Assembly: GCF_002287175.1 (NCBI RefSeq) | Contig: NZ_LMVM01000040.1 | Coordinates: forward strand, 134,639 to 198,638 | Origin: Methanobacterium bryantii | GTDB taxonomy: Archaea > Methanobacteriota > Methanobacteria > Methanobacteriales > Methanobacteriaceae | Direction: 5' to 3' | Length of the DNA: 64,000 nucleotides | Shown: positions 42,384 to 51,422 of the stretch, in pieces | How the letters are laid out: each line of letters opens with the position of its first letter | Numbering within the stretch: the stretch's first letter is position 1 | The notes under the pieces: model-generated | Told to the model about the DNA's origin: nothing | The model's database searches: none | The model's input: the letters and a program-made list of their open reading frames with translations, nothing else | Made by a program: the position numbers and the translations under genes

Positions 42384-43625
42384 TTAATTTCTGAGGTCTT
42401 TTACAATTTTTCCATCTTTCATTACCAGTATTATGTTATCTGGATTTCCAAGAGACTTTATATGGGCAATAGGGTCCTTTTTACAGATTATAATATCTGC
42501 TAATTTGGAGGCTTCAACTGTACCAATTTTGTCCTCATATCCAATGCATTCAGCGGCGGTTTTAGTCCCTGCTACTATAGCTTCTTCTGCACTCATCCCC
42601 ATATCACATAAAAAGCCTAATTCCTCCAGATTAATTCCATGGGACACAACACCGCAGTCAGTACCCATTGCAATGCGAACACCAGCTTCATAAGCTTTCT
42701 TTATATTTTTTTTATGTATATCAACTATTTCAAGGGCTTGTTCTATTCCCCATTCAGGTAACTCGCCTGCTTCAGCAAGTTTTTTGTTATGGTGCATAAC
42801 TACAAATGTCGGCACCAGGTATGTGCCCTGATCTATCATCATTTGAATTGCTTCATCATCCAGGTAACTTCCGTGTTCTATTGAATGAGCACCTGCTTTA
42901 AGGGCATTTTTAATCCCTTCAGCCCCATGTCCATGTGCCATTACTTTTATGCCCTCATGATTTTCCCCTTCTTCCACCACAACTTTCAATTCTTCCACTG
43001 TAAATTGTGTATGTTCTGGCCCGTCATTGGCACTCATAACTCCGCCTGTGACCATTACTTTAATAAAATCTGCTTTGCAGCGGATTATTTCCCTAACTCT
43101 TTTACGCACTTCTTCCACACCATCACAGATATGTTCGGGGAGACCTGGGTAAGAAATTTTAATATCAAAACCCGAAGCACGCCAGAAATCAAAATGGCCG
43201 CCGGTTATAGAAAGGGGCATTACACTGATCAGTATCCGGGGGCCTAGTATCAATCCCTGTTCGACTGCCATTTTAACGCCTAGATCTGCAAGGCCTGCAT
43301 CTCTTACAGTGGTTACACCTGCTTCAATTGTTTTCCTGCAGTTTTCAGCGCCTTTATAGAAATAGAGTGAAAGGGGATCGTAGAGCGTATCTTTATCTTT
43401 AAACCCGTTTGCCATTAAGTGCATATGGGTGTCTATGAATCCCGGCAAAATGAACATCCCGCCGGCGTCAACCCTTTTGATTTCCTCCTCAGGCAGAGAA
43501 ATCGAGTTTTCCTCACCAACTTCAACAATTTCGTTATCTTTAATTAAAATAGCTGCATTGAGGAGAGGTTCATCTCCAGTGCCGTTAATTAAAGTCCCGT
43601 TATGGATAAGAGAATATGCTGTCAT
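42384..43625 (-). CDS. Amidohydrolase, imidazolonepropionase/prolidase-like
   Basis: 413 residues of the amidohydrolase superfamily (COG1228-like). FIDTHMHLMANG (metal His pair), the KVMVTGGVMSANDG lysine, MAHGHGAEGIKNALKAG and HSIEHGSYL, and AMGTDCGVVSHG (metal Asp) are in order. Relatives hydrolyse N-acyl amino acids, Xaa-Pro dipeptides, imidazolonepropionate or triazines; the substrate is not readable. No sequence closeness to the DadD pair beyond the superfamily. ATG behind CCGGGGC. Single gene. Confidence 0.85.
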   Translation of the reverse strand: MTAYSLIHNGTLINGTGDEPLLNAAILIKDNEIVEVGEENSISLPEEEIKRVDAGGMFILPGFIDTHMHLMANGFKDKDTLYDPLSLYFYKGAENCRKTIEAGVTTVRDAGLADLGVKMAVEQGLILGPRILISVMPLSITGGHFDFWRASGFDIKISYPGLPEHICDGVEEVRKRVREIIRCKADFIKVMVTGGVMSANDGPEHTQFTVEELKVVVEEGENHEGIKVMAHGHGAEGIKNALKAGAHSIEHGSYLDDEAIQMMIDQGTYLVPTFVVMHHNKKLAEAGELPEWGIEQALEIVDIHKKNIKKAYEAGVRIAMGTDCGVVSHGINLEELGFLCDMGMSAEEAIVAGTKTAAECIGYEDKIGTVEASKLADIIICKKDPIAHIKSLGNPDNIILVMKDGKIVKDLRN

Positions 43626-44070
43626 TTTTTGCCCCGGTTTTTACATATAATTGCCTTCCAAATCAGAGTAAAACAAATTATATTATGGTGCTCATTGAAA
43701 TTAAAATTTTTGATACAATTATATTTCTAAAGGATGTATAGAAATAAAGCTATTTATGGGGTTTTTGTGGTAATTTGGGCATTATGGATTGTTTATTAAC
43801 TAGTATGGTCTTTAAGATAAAATTATTTTCATGATACTGATGATTCTGGTTTTTTTATAGTTTTAATAGTACAAAATAATGCTATTCTGTAGATGTTCTT
43901 CTCTTTTTAAATATACATAGAAGCTTAAAATTATTTTTTAATTGATTTAGAACAAGAATATCTAATTATTTATGAACAGAGAATATAATTCTTTCCATTT
44001 ATCTATAATAGTAAATAATATTATTATCATCTGGAAAATACTTATTTAACATAAAGAAAGGGGAGATAAT
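43626..44070. other. AT-rich intergenic region
   Basis: 445 nt, no gene seen. AAGGGGAGATAAT just before the TTG start of the next gene is the only distinct signal. Confidence 0.35.
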
Positions 44071-44457
44071 TTGAAGAAAATAGCACCAATTCTAGTTTTA
44101 ATTTTAATCGTAGCTGTTATTGGAATTTCTGGATGTATTGATAGTTCTTCAACTGGGCAAGCGATAGATCCTGTTCAGGACATATATTTAGATCAAATAA
44201 CAAGTCCATATCAACAAGATGGTGGATGGAGTGTTAATGCATGGATAACAAGTAAAGCTCAAAAGTCATATGCAAACATTACATTTATAGCCACAGGTTA
44301 TACTGTGGATAATGAAGTTATAGGAACGGATAAAGTATTTGTACCAACTTTAGATAATCAATATCAAAGTACAGGATGCGAAGCAGATTTTCCTAATGCT
44401 AAGAAAAAATTAGATCATATTACAATACAGGTTATAAACGCAACACCAATAAGTTAA
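44071..44457 (+). CDS. Lipoprotein-like outer protein, FxLYD/beta-sandwich type
   Basis: 128 residues, TTG start behind AAGGGGAGATAAT. A hydrophobic signal is followed by GISGCIDSSS, a lipobox-like site with Cys at residue 22. The rest alternates polar and hydrophobic residues (QDGGWSVNAWITSKAQKSYANITFIATGY) as in small beta-sandwich domains of archaeal lipoproteins. Function unknown. Confidence 0.65.
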   Translation: MKKIAPILVLILIVAVIGISGCIDSSSTGQAIDPVQDIYLDQITSPYQQDGGWSVNAWITSKAQKSYANITFIATGYTVDNEVIGTDKVFVPTLDNQYQSTGCEADFPNAKKKLDHITIQVINATPIS

Positions 44458-44470
44458 ATCTTTTTTACCT

Positions 44471-44764
44471 TCATTTTTTTATAGGTATTTGTTTTAGTGC
44501 CTTTTCGGCGTCTTCGTAGGTTACAATGGTTCTACCGTCTTTTGCAGCGATTTCTTTTGCTATTTCGCCAATTTTTTCAAACCTAGTTTTAAATTCATCA
44601 ATTAAAAGAAGAACATCGAGAGATGTATTTTGCAATTTTTCGATTTCATCTGATTTTGTAACGGTTCTTTTTGTTTTTATCATATTTTCTATGAGTGCAG
44701 CGGCCAATTCGTTTTTAATACTCTTCATTTCATGTTTCAAATCGCTATTTTTAGCTTTACTCAT
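44471..44764 (-). CDS. Divergent histone-fold protein candidate
   Basis: 97 residues from ATG behind AAAGGTG (a GTG three codons earlier is possible). The C-terminal half resembles helix 2, loop 2 and helix 3 of archaeal histones: LLLIDEFKTRFEKIGEIAKE (long helix), then GRTIVTYEDAEKALKQI with the Arg-Thr pair typical of histones. The N-terminal half is a charged helix (KHEMKSIKNELAAALIENM) and KRTVTKSDEIEKL. It could be a TAF/CBF-like or histone-like protein. It diverges from a small basic protein gene with a shared promoter. Confidence 0.45.
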   Translation of the reverse strand: MSKAKNSDLKHEMKSIKNELAAALIENMIKTKRTVTKSDEIEKLQNTSLDVLLLIDEFKTRFEKIGEIAKEIAAKDGRTIVTYEDAEKALKQIPIKK

Positions 44765-44773
44765 TCCAAACAC

Positions 44774-44907
44774 CTTTTCAAACTATACTTTAAACTACTT
44801 ATTTTTAACTTGTTGCTTTGTTGCTATATAATAATAAGTAAACATATAAATACTTACTTGATGCTTTGAAGAAAAAAATAAGTACATATTCAAAAACATA
44901 TTTTATA
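44774..44907. promoter_or_regulatory. Shared divergent promoter with repeated AAGTA / TACTT boxes
   Basis: Between the two small genes are several AAGTA or TACTT boxes (near 44794, 44835, 44852 and 44880) around ACATATAAATACTT, which looks like a TATA box. Such clustering suggests an operator used by one of the flanking small proteins. Confidence 0.35.
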
Positions 44908-45123
44908 ATGTCGCGAGAATCAGAGGAAATTAAACAATTAGAGAAGAACTGGTCAGAATCAGAAAGAATCATGGTTAGGGGTATGGTAACCAAAGAAGCT
45001 GCAGAATTCCTTGAAAATGAAGCGTTTAAAGATTTTGGAATGATGAAAAAAGGAGCTATAGGGATGGAGCTCACTAAATTGATTTTGATTGCGCGTGACT
45101 GTATAAAGAAACAAGAAAAATAA
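44908..45123 (+). CDS. Small charged protein, unknown (possible DNA-binding)
   Basis: 71 residues if started at the ATG of MSRESEEIKQLEKNWSES; an in-frame TTG at 44866 upstream would add 14 residues. No Shine-Dalgarno sequence is seen, so a leaderless mRNA is possible. Charged helices: AAEFLENEAFKDFGMMKKGA and GMELTKLILIARDCIKKQE. The latter part looks a little like a ribbon-helix-helix tail, but I do not assign it. Divergent from the histone-fold candidate. Confidence 0.55.
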   Translation: MSRESEEIKQLEKNWSESERIMVRGMVTKEAAEFLENEAFKDFGMMKKGAIGMELTKLILIARDCIKKQEK

Positions 45124-45280
45124 CTTTATTTTTATTTAAGTAAAATACAGCTACTATTTTTCTTATAATTAAATTTAGTACTTTTCACATGGAAAAAAGT
45201 TATTATTTGTTTTAAATTAAACAAAAAGGAATTTCTCCTCCTTTTTCAACAGTATTCTATTTTAAAAACTAAAAGGCACT

Positions 45281-45321
45281 AATGATCGAGATCATTTAAG
45301 ATCACGGTCATCCTTAACTCT
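45281..45321. promoter_or_regulatory. Palindromic operator candidate upstream of the HEPN-like gene
   Basis: AATGATCGAGATCATT (45281-45296) is a palindrome with 7-bp arms and a 2-nt centre. It is followed by TTAAGATCACGGTCATCCTTAA, itself partly symmetric and sharing GATCA/GGTCAT half-sites. A TATA-like TTTATAAAATAG follows near 45349. Confidence 0.45.
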
Positions 45322-45403
45322 TTTTAAGAATTAGCTTATTTCTGTATTTATAAAATAGTAACTTTTATACTTACTTTAAATAATAACAGCAATAGGTGTT
45401 ATT

Positions 45404-46948
45404 ATGAGTAAATATATGGACTCATTGAATGCATATTTAAAAAAACCTAATGAAACTTATTTGATATGTAAAGGTTTGGTAGATCATATTGATGTTCAAC
45501 ATATTATGGAATTAACAAAAGAATATGAAGAGACAAAAGAAAACGGAGATTTAGTTAATCAAAAATATTATTTAGAAATTATTTTTTCAGAAGTTGAAAA
45601 ATTATCTCCTGAAATGAAAGATAAGCTCAGTAAAGCATTATGCATCTTAAGTTTGGAACTTACAATATTGCTACTTAATGATCATCAGTATCAAGATGCT
45701 ATAGATCGTTTAGAATTAACAAAAAATATGTCAGGATATGCGAATCTTGAAACTATAGGGAAATGTTCATTAAATAGACTTCTTTCTTATTCTAAGTTAC
45801 TTTTGGGCTTAAGTGATGAATCTAAAGATCTTATACTTGAAGCTAAAGAATTAAACCAGAAGCTGATTAAAAATGCAGGTAAAATAACTTCTGGAGAGTT
45901 AAAAAAGGAAATTTTAGATGATAAACAAATCATTGAAGCATGGGAAAAAGACAATATTAAAACTACAATTGAATTTGAAATTCCTTTTCCATTAATAGTT
46001 ACAGATGAACCTATTGAATTTGAATATGATGATGTCAAACATATTATAGAAATAGAATTATTTGAAAGCCCCGTAAGTCCTATTCCAAGTAAAGGATGCT
46101 TTGCTGAAATTGTAGAAGATAAATATGGTCTTGCTATTAGATCCAAAGTAAAATTAACTTCATTTAGGTATGTCAATCCTTATGAAATAATTGAATTAAA
46201 AATTTTAGCTCAAGATAAAAAGACATCAAAGGCAATTCTTGAAACAATTAAAGTGATGAATTTTTTTATTGAAAGATACAGAGTTACTACTAATAATTAT
46301 TGGTTAGAAAATATTTTTCATAAGATGATTCCTAATTATAAAGGTATGGTAACTGCGGGGAATATTAAAATACATACTATTAGGAACTTTCATAGTCAAA
46401 GGATTAAAATTAGCTTAGGAAATCCATGGTTATCCCAAGAAAAATTAGAAGAACTTATGAATAATCTTAAAAAAGATAGATTAGATTTATGGAATTCTTT
46501 ATTACTTGATGCGAAAGATTATCTACTCCGTAGAAATTATAAAGAAGCAATTTATGCTATTAATGGAGCATTTGAAAACTATTTAATGTTAAAGGCACAG
46601 GAAATTTTGAGTGAAGCTTGGGGTAACAAAAATGCTATGGAATATTTGGATGGTATACCTGACTACAAATATCATAAACTAAAAAATTGTATGGATGAAG
46701 AAACATTTAATAAAGCTGTTAAAAAGGATTTGATAGCTCCATATGTTCCTTCAACTTATCAAATACTGAAAGAATGTAATATTGTTCGTCCTTTTCCCAT
46801 TTCTCGTAAAAAATTGAATAAATTAGTTGATAAAATAAGGAAAAAAAGGAATGAAGTAATGCATGGAGATAACCTAAATGAAGATTTAGAAATAATAGTG
46901 TTTGAAGCGATTAAAAGCTTTGAAGATTTCGTTAAATTATTTGATTAA
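45404..46948 (+). CDS. Large protein with C-terminal HEPN-like domain, unknown
   Basis: 514 residues, no signal or membrane helix. The N-terminal ~190 residues are helical and charged; a middle part (about 190-330) is beta-rich (FEIPFPLIVTDEPIEFEYDD). The last ~150 residues are helical with KLVDKIRKKRNEVMHGDNL near the end, an R-x4-H motif as in HEPN and Apea-like domains, some of which are RNases in defence or stress systems. The surrounding genes are orphans and a GIY-YIG endonuclease, which fits an accessory or defence island. GGTGTTATT precedes ATG. Only the HEPN-like part is suggestive. Confidence 0.5.
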   Translation: MSKYMDSLNAYLKKPNETYLICKGLVDHIDVQHIMELTKEYEETKENGDLVNQKYYLEIIFSEVEKLSPEMKDKLSKALCILSLELTILLLNDHQYQDAIDRLELTKNMSGYANLETIGKCSLNRLLSYSKLLLGLSDESKDLILEAKELNQKLIKNAGKITSGELKKEILDDKQIIEAWEKDNIKTTIEFEIPFPLIVTDEPIEFEYDDVKHIIEIELFESPVSPIPSKGCFAEIVEDKYGLAIRSKVKLTSFRYVNPYEIIELKILAQDKKTSKAILETIKVMNFFIERYRVTTNNYWLENIFHKMIPNYKGMVTAGNIKIHTIRNFHSQRIKISLGNPWLSQEKLEELMNNLKKDRLDLWNSLLLDAKDYLLRRNYKEAIYAINGAFENYLMLKAQEILSEAWGNKNAMEYLDGIPDYKYHKLKNCMDEETFNKAVKKDLIAPYVPSTYQILKECNIVRPFPISRKKLNKLVDKIRKKRNEVMHGDNLNEDLEIIVFEAIKSFEDFVKLFD

Positions 46949-47428
46949 CCTTAAATTAGAATATATATTAGTATAGATATATTCTCAAAATTAGGGTAAA
47001 CAAATTATGGATAATTTTTTTATTTTAGGTTTTCGTACTCATTAAAATTGAAATATAATAAGTTACTTTTCTAACGCTCTAACTCAAGAAGCTTAAAATA
47101 GAATTTAAATGATTTAATTAATGATTGATAAAAGCGGTTTCAAACTAAATAGAGTAATCTCACCTGAAACCAAATATATGCACCTTATGGAAGCAATTCA
47201 AGAAGCTGAACTTAGATTTTTACTTGCTAGTTTGAAAGGTGAAACTTTTCATGTTTCTGGAAAAGGCCATAACTAGATTCAATTAAAGTTACCAAAAAAT
47301 AGATTTAACGCTTTTTTGTGAAAGTTCTCAAAGTAATACTAATACAAATTAATTACTTCCATTTTTAATACAAAGATGGGCATATTTATATAACCTCAAA
47401 CAAACATACATGAAAATGGTGTGTATAT
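46949..47428. other. Intergenic region with one doubtful small frame
   Basis: 480 nt. Apart from the small frame at 47121-47276 no gene is seen. GGTGTGTATAT precedes the next gene. Confidence 0.35.
47121..47276 (+). CDS. Doubtful 51-residue frame, possibly a gene remnant
   Basis: MIDKSGFKLNRVISPETKYM..., with EAIQEAELRFLLASLKGETFH. Its composition is protein-like and codon use ordinary, but there is no ribosome binding site and no recognised family. It may be the start of a decayed gene. Confidence 0.25.
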   Translation: MIDKSGFKLNRVISPETKYMHLMEAIQEAELRFLLASLKGETFHVSGKGHN

Positions 47429-48040
47429 ATGGTTATTTGTAGTAATTGTGGGGAGAAAAATGATGATTCCGCTAAATTCTGTCAAGAATGTGGAACTCCT
47501 TTAACAAAAGACTTGAAAATAACTAAAGATGAAAAAAATGGACATAAACATTATATTTATGCTTTAACAACGATTATGGGCGTTATTTTGATTATATTGG
47601 ATTCATTAGGGATAATTAGTAATCTCTTATTGGTCCCTTTAGGTCTTATATTAACAATGGGGGGATTAATTAGACTATTTCCAAAAATAATTAGACCTAA
47701 AGCTATCTTGATTGGATTAATAGCTTTTTTTGTAATTCAAAATATATTGTTCATATTGTCAGTCATGTATATTGGCCATTTATCCATCTCTGGGCAGTTT
47801 AGCATATTTCTTATTTCGATACTGATTAGTGGGTCTATGGCTGGTTATTTTTCGGGTAAAAGTTATTTGAATGGATGTATAATCGGTTTAATAATAGGAA
47901 TGGTCTATTCAATTGGATTTACAATGGATTACTATTCTTTTATAGGTGGTTTTATGACCTTAACAATATTTGGATTAACCGGCGGTCTAATCGGAGTTGT
48001 AATATTCAGAAAAAATCATAGTTACAAAGTTTTAGATTAA
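47429..48040 (+). CDS. Zinc-ribbon membrane protein
   Basis: 203 residues. A zinc ribbon opens the protein (ICSNCGEKNDDSAKFCQECG, two C-x2-C), followed by a short charged linker and about six membrane helices. Zinc-ribbon plus membrane domain proteins are common in Methanobacterium; function unknown. The helices are Gly/Ile-rich and contain GYFSGKSYLNGCIIGLIIG, like the DUF5518-type proteins of this window. Confidence 0.7.
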   Translation: MVICSNCGEKNDDSAKFCQECGTPLTKDLKITKDEKNGHKHYIYALTTIMGVILIILDSLGIISNLLLVPLGLILTMGGLIRLFPKIIRPKAILIGLIAFFVIQNILFILSVMYIGHLSISGQFSIFLISILISGSMAGYFSGKSYLNGCIIGLIIGMVYSIGFTMDYYSFIGGFMTLTIFGLTGGLIGVVIFRKNHSYKVLD

Positions 48041-48106
48041 ATAAAATAAAAATATTGGATATTTTTTTGCATGCGGATCCTATCTATTATGTGATGTATC
48101 TAATTA

Positions 48107-48532
48107 TTAATAGTAAACATTAAAAAGTGATATTCCAATGATAAATATAGCAATTATTGCTATAATTGCGATGATTGGGCCAAATTGCTTTGTTTGTTTG
48201 ACACGTTCGTAATCTATTTTTCCAGGGAGACCACCAATAAGTGACATCCCTGGGAATTGTATAAATCCGAGCAATATGGCCGGTAATTTATTGAATCCAT
48301 CTGGAGATTCTATGATTGAAAATAAGACTGCTGCTATTAGCCCCATATAAATACTATATCTTATTTTTTTGTCTTTACTGAAATAAGTAGCTATAAAACC
48401 TCCAAGTATAAATGCAAAAATAAACATAGCATTTCCCACTAATGGGGGTGCATCAAACACTAAGGGAATCATAACCAATAGGAGGGTCACAAATAATCCC
48501 AAAATTATAGATATGAGCGGGTGAAGTTTCAT
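48107..48532 (-). CDS. Small four-helix membrane protein, unknown
   Basis: 141 residues with four helices; LGGFIATYFSKDKKIRYSIYMG is like the glycine motifs of DUF5518-type proteins. The end FGPIIAIIAIIAIFIIGISLF is a simple hydrophobic helix. Weak binding site. Convergent with the zinc-ribbon gene. Confidence 0.6.
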   Translation of the reverse strand: MKLHPLISIILGLFVTLLLVMIPLVFDAPPLVGNAMFIFAFILGGFIATYFSKDKKIRYSIYMGLIAAVLFSIIESPDGFNKLPAILLGFIQFPGMSLIGGLPGKIDYERVKQTKQFGPIIAIIAIIAIFIIGISLFNVYY

Positions 48533-48540
48533 AAATTAAA

Positions 48541-48863
48541 TTCTTCCTATTTTTTACATTAATCTTTTGGTTCTACAGATAATATATGAAAAATAGTGAA
48601 TCATTACTAAGACAATTAAAAAGACTATTTAAGAAACCCTAAAACGAGCTCATTCTAAAAATTAAATAAGAATTCAAAAAATAAATCAAATCTATTACAG
48701 TCCTACTTTTTTAGTACCATAAAGTATGATATCTCCAAAATTTAATAATAAATAGAAGGGCGGTACAGCACCTCTATTTAATGCCCTTAATATTATTTTA
48801 GAGAAATTCGCGCTTCCATTATTGAAAATGAATTTAATTGTTTTCTTATTTAGGGGTATACTT
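48541..48863. other. Intergenic region before the GIY-YIG gene
   Basis: 323 nt, AT-rich, no gene. TTTAGGGGTATACTT just before the ATG is a possible ribosome binding site. Confidence 0.3.
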
Positions 48864-49696
48864 ATGGTATACGGGTATATTTATAAAATTGTAAATTATA
48901 AAACGAATAAAGTGTATATTGGCCAAACTACAGGGAAACCAGATAAAAGGTGGAAAGACCACCTTAAAAAATTGAGAATGAATACGCACCACAGCCGCCA
49001 TTTACAAAACAGTTTTAATAAATATGGAAATGTTTTTAATTTTCAAGTTTTAAACTACGCCACATCAAAAAAAGCATTAGATAAGCTTGAAATGGATTAT
49101 ATTGCCAGATATAAAAGTACTAATCAAAAATACGGCTATAATATGTTAATTGGCGGTGGAGGGGTAAGACACACCCCTTCAATGAAAAAACATAAATCTC
49201 TACTTTTAACTAGAAACAACCCCATGAAAAACCCGGAAACAGCTAAAAAGATGGGTGAAACCGTCAGAAATAGCGGAATTGTAAATGGTAAAAATAATCC
49301 AAGATATAGGCAGGATCTCCCAGATAATTCTTATTTAACATTTTTATATTGGGATTTACTTTTGACATTGATGAAATAGCAAAACTGTATGATACTCATG
49401 CCTCGACTATACAGCGCAGATTACAAAAGCATGGTACGGTAATTAAATCTGAATCATTAAGAAATGTTAAAGGATTATGCAGGCTTAGCAGGTATAATTT
49501 TAGTTATAGGGAAGTAACCGATGCTCCAATTATTATAAAAGATTATCCTGGAGTTAGCAGGCATAAATCGGGAAGATGGGTTATTGCGTTTAGTATTAAC
49601 AAAAAACAGCATAAATTTGGTTCTTTTTTATTAAAGGAAGATGCTATTTTTGAATGTAAACGGTTAAGGAAAGAATACGGCGTAATGTTGTTATAA
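48864..49696 (+). pseudogene. GIY-YIG homing-type endonuclease with AP2-like domain, one frameshift
   Basis: The first frame (48864-49379) opens MVYGYIYKIVNYKTNKVYIGQT with the GIY-YIG pattern, then RWKDHLKKL and a catalytic-region Glu in LDKLEMDYIARY; NNPMKNPETAKKMGE is a NUMOD-like linker. The second frame (49349-49696) continues with an HTH, GFTFDIDEIAKLYDTHASTI, and an AP2-like SRHKSGRWVIAFSINKKQHK. Adding one G in the GGG run near 49350 fuses them. This order is that of free-standing phage or intron homing nucleases that use DNA-binding tails. It may be mutant or wrongly sequenced. Confidence 0.75.
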
Positions 49697-50036
49697 CTTT
49701 TATTTCATCTTTTTAAACTAATTTGAATATTTAATACTATTAACAAACACCTCTAAAATAAAATAACTATTTTTAAGATTGTATATTAAAATGATAAGTC
49801 GTATAAAATGGGTTAGAGATTAATATCCTGATTATAATATTGGTTTTAGATTATTGGATAATAAAATAATTTTACTACGGAAAGTGTTAACTAATACTTC
49901 TTTTCCATGGATATATGATAATACTAATAGTTCTGCCGATGAAAAATCCCACCTAAATGGATATAATCTAAAAAAATCATTATGCATGTCGTTGGGTCAC
50001 TAGAACTATTTTATTTGATTAGCTAGGGGAATATAA
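49697..50036. other. Intergenic region, possible remnant
   Basis: 340 nt. A short frame near 49825-50003 reads PDYNIGFRLLDNKIILLRK with no start, perhaps a gene scrap. CTAGGGGAATATAA precedes the next ATG. Confidence 0.3.
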
Positions 50037-50579
50037 ATGGATAAAAGACTATTGGTGATCTTGGTATTTGTGGTTATTGGGATGGCTGTTCTTACTTATG
50101 GCTACACTCAACAAGATCAGAATACAATACAAAGCAGTGTGATTCAAAATGACACAATTCAAAATGCAACACAGAATAATACAACTCAAAATAGTGAACA
50201 AAAAGATGTAAAGGGCACTTTAAAAGATTATGATGCAACAATAACTCAAAAAGGACCCAGTACTCCTCAAAAAAGAGGTACAAGTGTATCTATATCTTAC
50301 ACAGTAACAAATAAAGGGAAAAAGACAATTTATGATGCAGAAGTAGGGGCTCAAGAATTTGATAGATATATTGGTACTTTGAAACCGGGCCAAACTAAAA
50401 AATATACATACATGGAGTATATACCGACTGATAAAGACTTAACAGAGTGGTTTGAAGGAAGTAATGTTAAATTGACAGGTTCATTGGAGTTAGGAAGCAT
50501 TATACTTACTTTTAAAGATGATAAGGGCGTTTTACATGGAGTACGTTCTAATCAGATTTCAATAAAACTGTTGAATTAA
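50037..50579 (+). CDS. Anchored outer beta-domain protein, tandem copy 1
   Basis: 180 residues: one N-terminal helix (LLVILVFVVIGMAVLTYGY), a Gln/Asn/Thr-rich linker, then an outer domain with SISYTVTNKGKKTIYDAEV and YIGTLKPGQTKKYTYMEYIP. The GTLKPGQTKKYTY phrase is like CARDB/NEW3-type beta-sandwich domains, which act as spacers or ligand-binding modules at archaeal surfaces. Clearly duplicated in the next gene. Confidence 0.65.
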   Translation: MDKRLLVILVFVVIGMAVLTYGYTQQDQNTIQSSVIQNDTIQNATQNNTTQNSEQKDVKGTLKDYDATITQKGPSTPQKRGTSVSISYTVTNKGKKTIYDAEVGAQEFDRYIGTLKPGQTKKYTYMEYIPTDKDLTEWFEGSNVKLTGSLELGSIILTFKDDKGVLHGVRSNQISIKLLN

Positions 50580-50615
50580 TCCGATTTTTTCTTTTTTATT
50601 GCTTTGAGGTATACT

Positions 50616-51134
50616 ATGAATGAAAAGCTGATGGCAGTCTTGGTGTTCGTAATTCTAGGAATGGTTGTTTTAACTTATGGTTACACTCAACAAGGTAATT
50701 ATACAAAGCAAAATAACACAGTTCAAAATGCAACACCTAACGGTACAGTTCAAGATAATGAAACAAACGTAGATGGTGCAAGATATAATGATGTAACCAT
50801 AACTCAAAAAGGGCTTAGAACACCTCAAAAAAGAGGTACAAGCGTGCCTATATATTATACAGTAACAAACAACGGGAAAAACAAGGTATATGGTGTTGAA
50901 GTATGGTCTCAAGATTTTGGAAAAGATATTGGTACTTTAGATCCTGGCCAAACTAAAAAATATACATATATGGAATATGTTCCAACTGATAATGATTTAG
51001 CATCGTGGTATGATAGTGGTGTTAAATTAAACAGCCAGTATACAATTGGTGGCATTTATCTCAGTTTCAAAGATAGTAAAGGTGTTATACGCAGGGTGCA
51101 GTCTAATTCAATTGAAATAAGATTATTGAATTAA
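50616..51134 (+). CDS. Anchored outer beta-domain protein, tandem copy 2
   Basis: 172 residues from ATG behind GAGGTATACT (a TTG four codons earlier is possible). Same plan as copy 1: AVLVFVILGMVVLTYGYTQQ anchor, Asn/Thr linker, PIYYTVTNNGKNKVYGVEV and IGTLDPGQTKKYTYMEYVP. The linker is shorter and more diverged than the two ends, as usual after duplication. 36 nt after copy 1, so probably one operon. Confidence 0.65.
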   Translation: MNEKLMAVLVFVILGMVVLTYGYTQQGNYTKQNNTVQNATPNGTVQDNETNVDGARYNDVTITQKGLRTPQKRGTSVPIYYTVTNNGKNKVYGVEVWSQDFGKDIGTLDPGQTKKYTYMEYVPTDNDLASWYDSGVKLNSQYTIGGIYLSFKDSKGVIRRVQSNSIEIRLLN

Positions 51135-51422
51135 TTCAATTCTTCTTTTTTTTTAAACTTGATATTTTTCAAATCAAAAATCAGACAATTTACTTATTTT
51201 TTTTATTTATTGGCGCTTAAATTTGTAAATATATGGGATTTTCCTGTATTAACATGTTTTATATGTAGTTATCTTTTAAATTACAATCTCAATCCAGTTA
51301 ATCGAGAAATCACCGTCTTAAATTGAAATCTATATAATAATTTATAATACTGCTGGTTATCAAAAATAGTAATATAGAATCATTAACAAATAATACTACA
51401 GTACGGATCGGTTGGTGATTAT

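Noticed and set aside
44805..45074. 89-codon minus-strand frame
   Set aside because: Antisense to the small charged protein, with no binding site and covering the divergent promoter.
49825..50003. Frame fragment with PDYNIGFRLL, recalling the end of FGE-sulfatase domains
   Set aside because: No start and only one short phrase matches; not enough to call a pseudogene.
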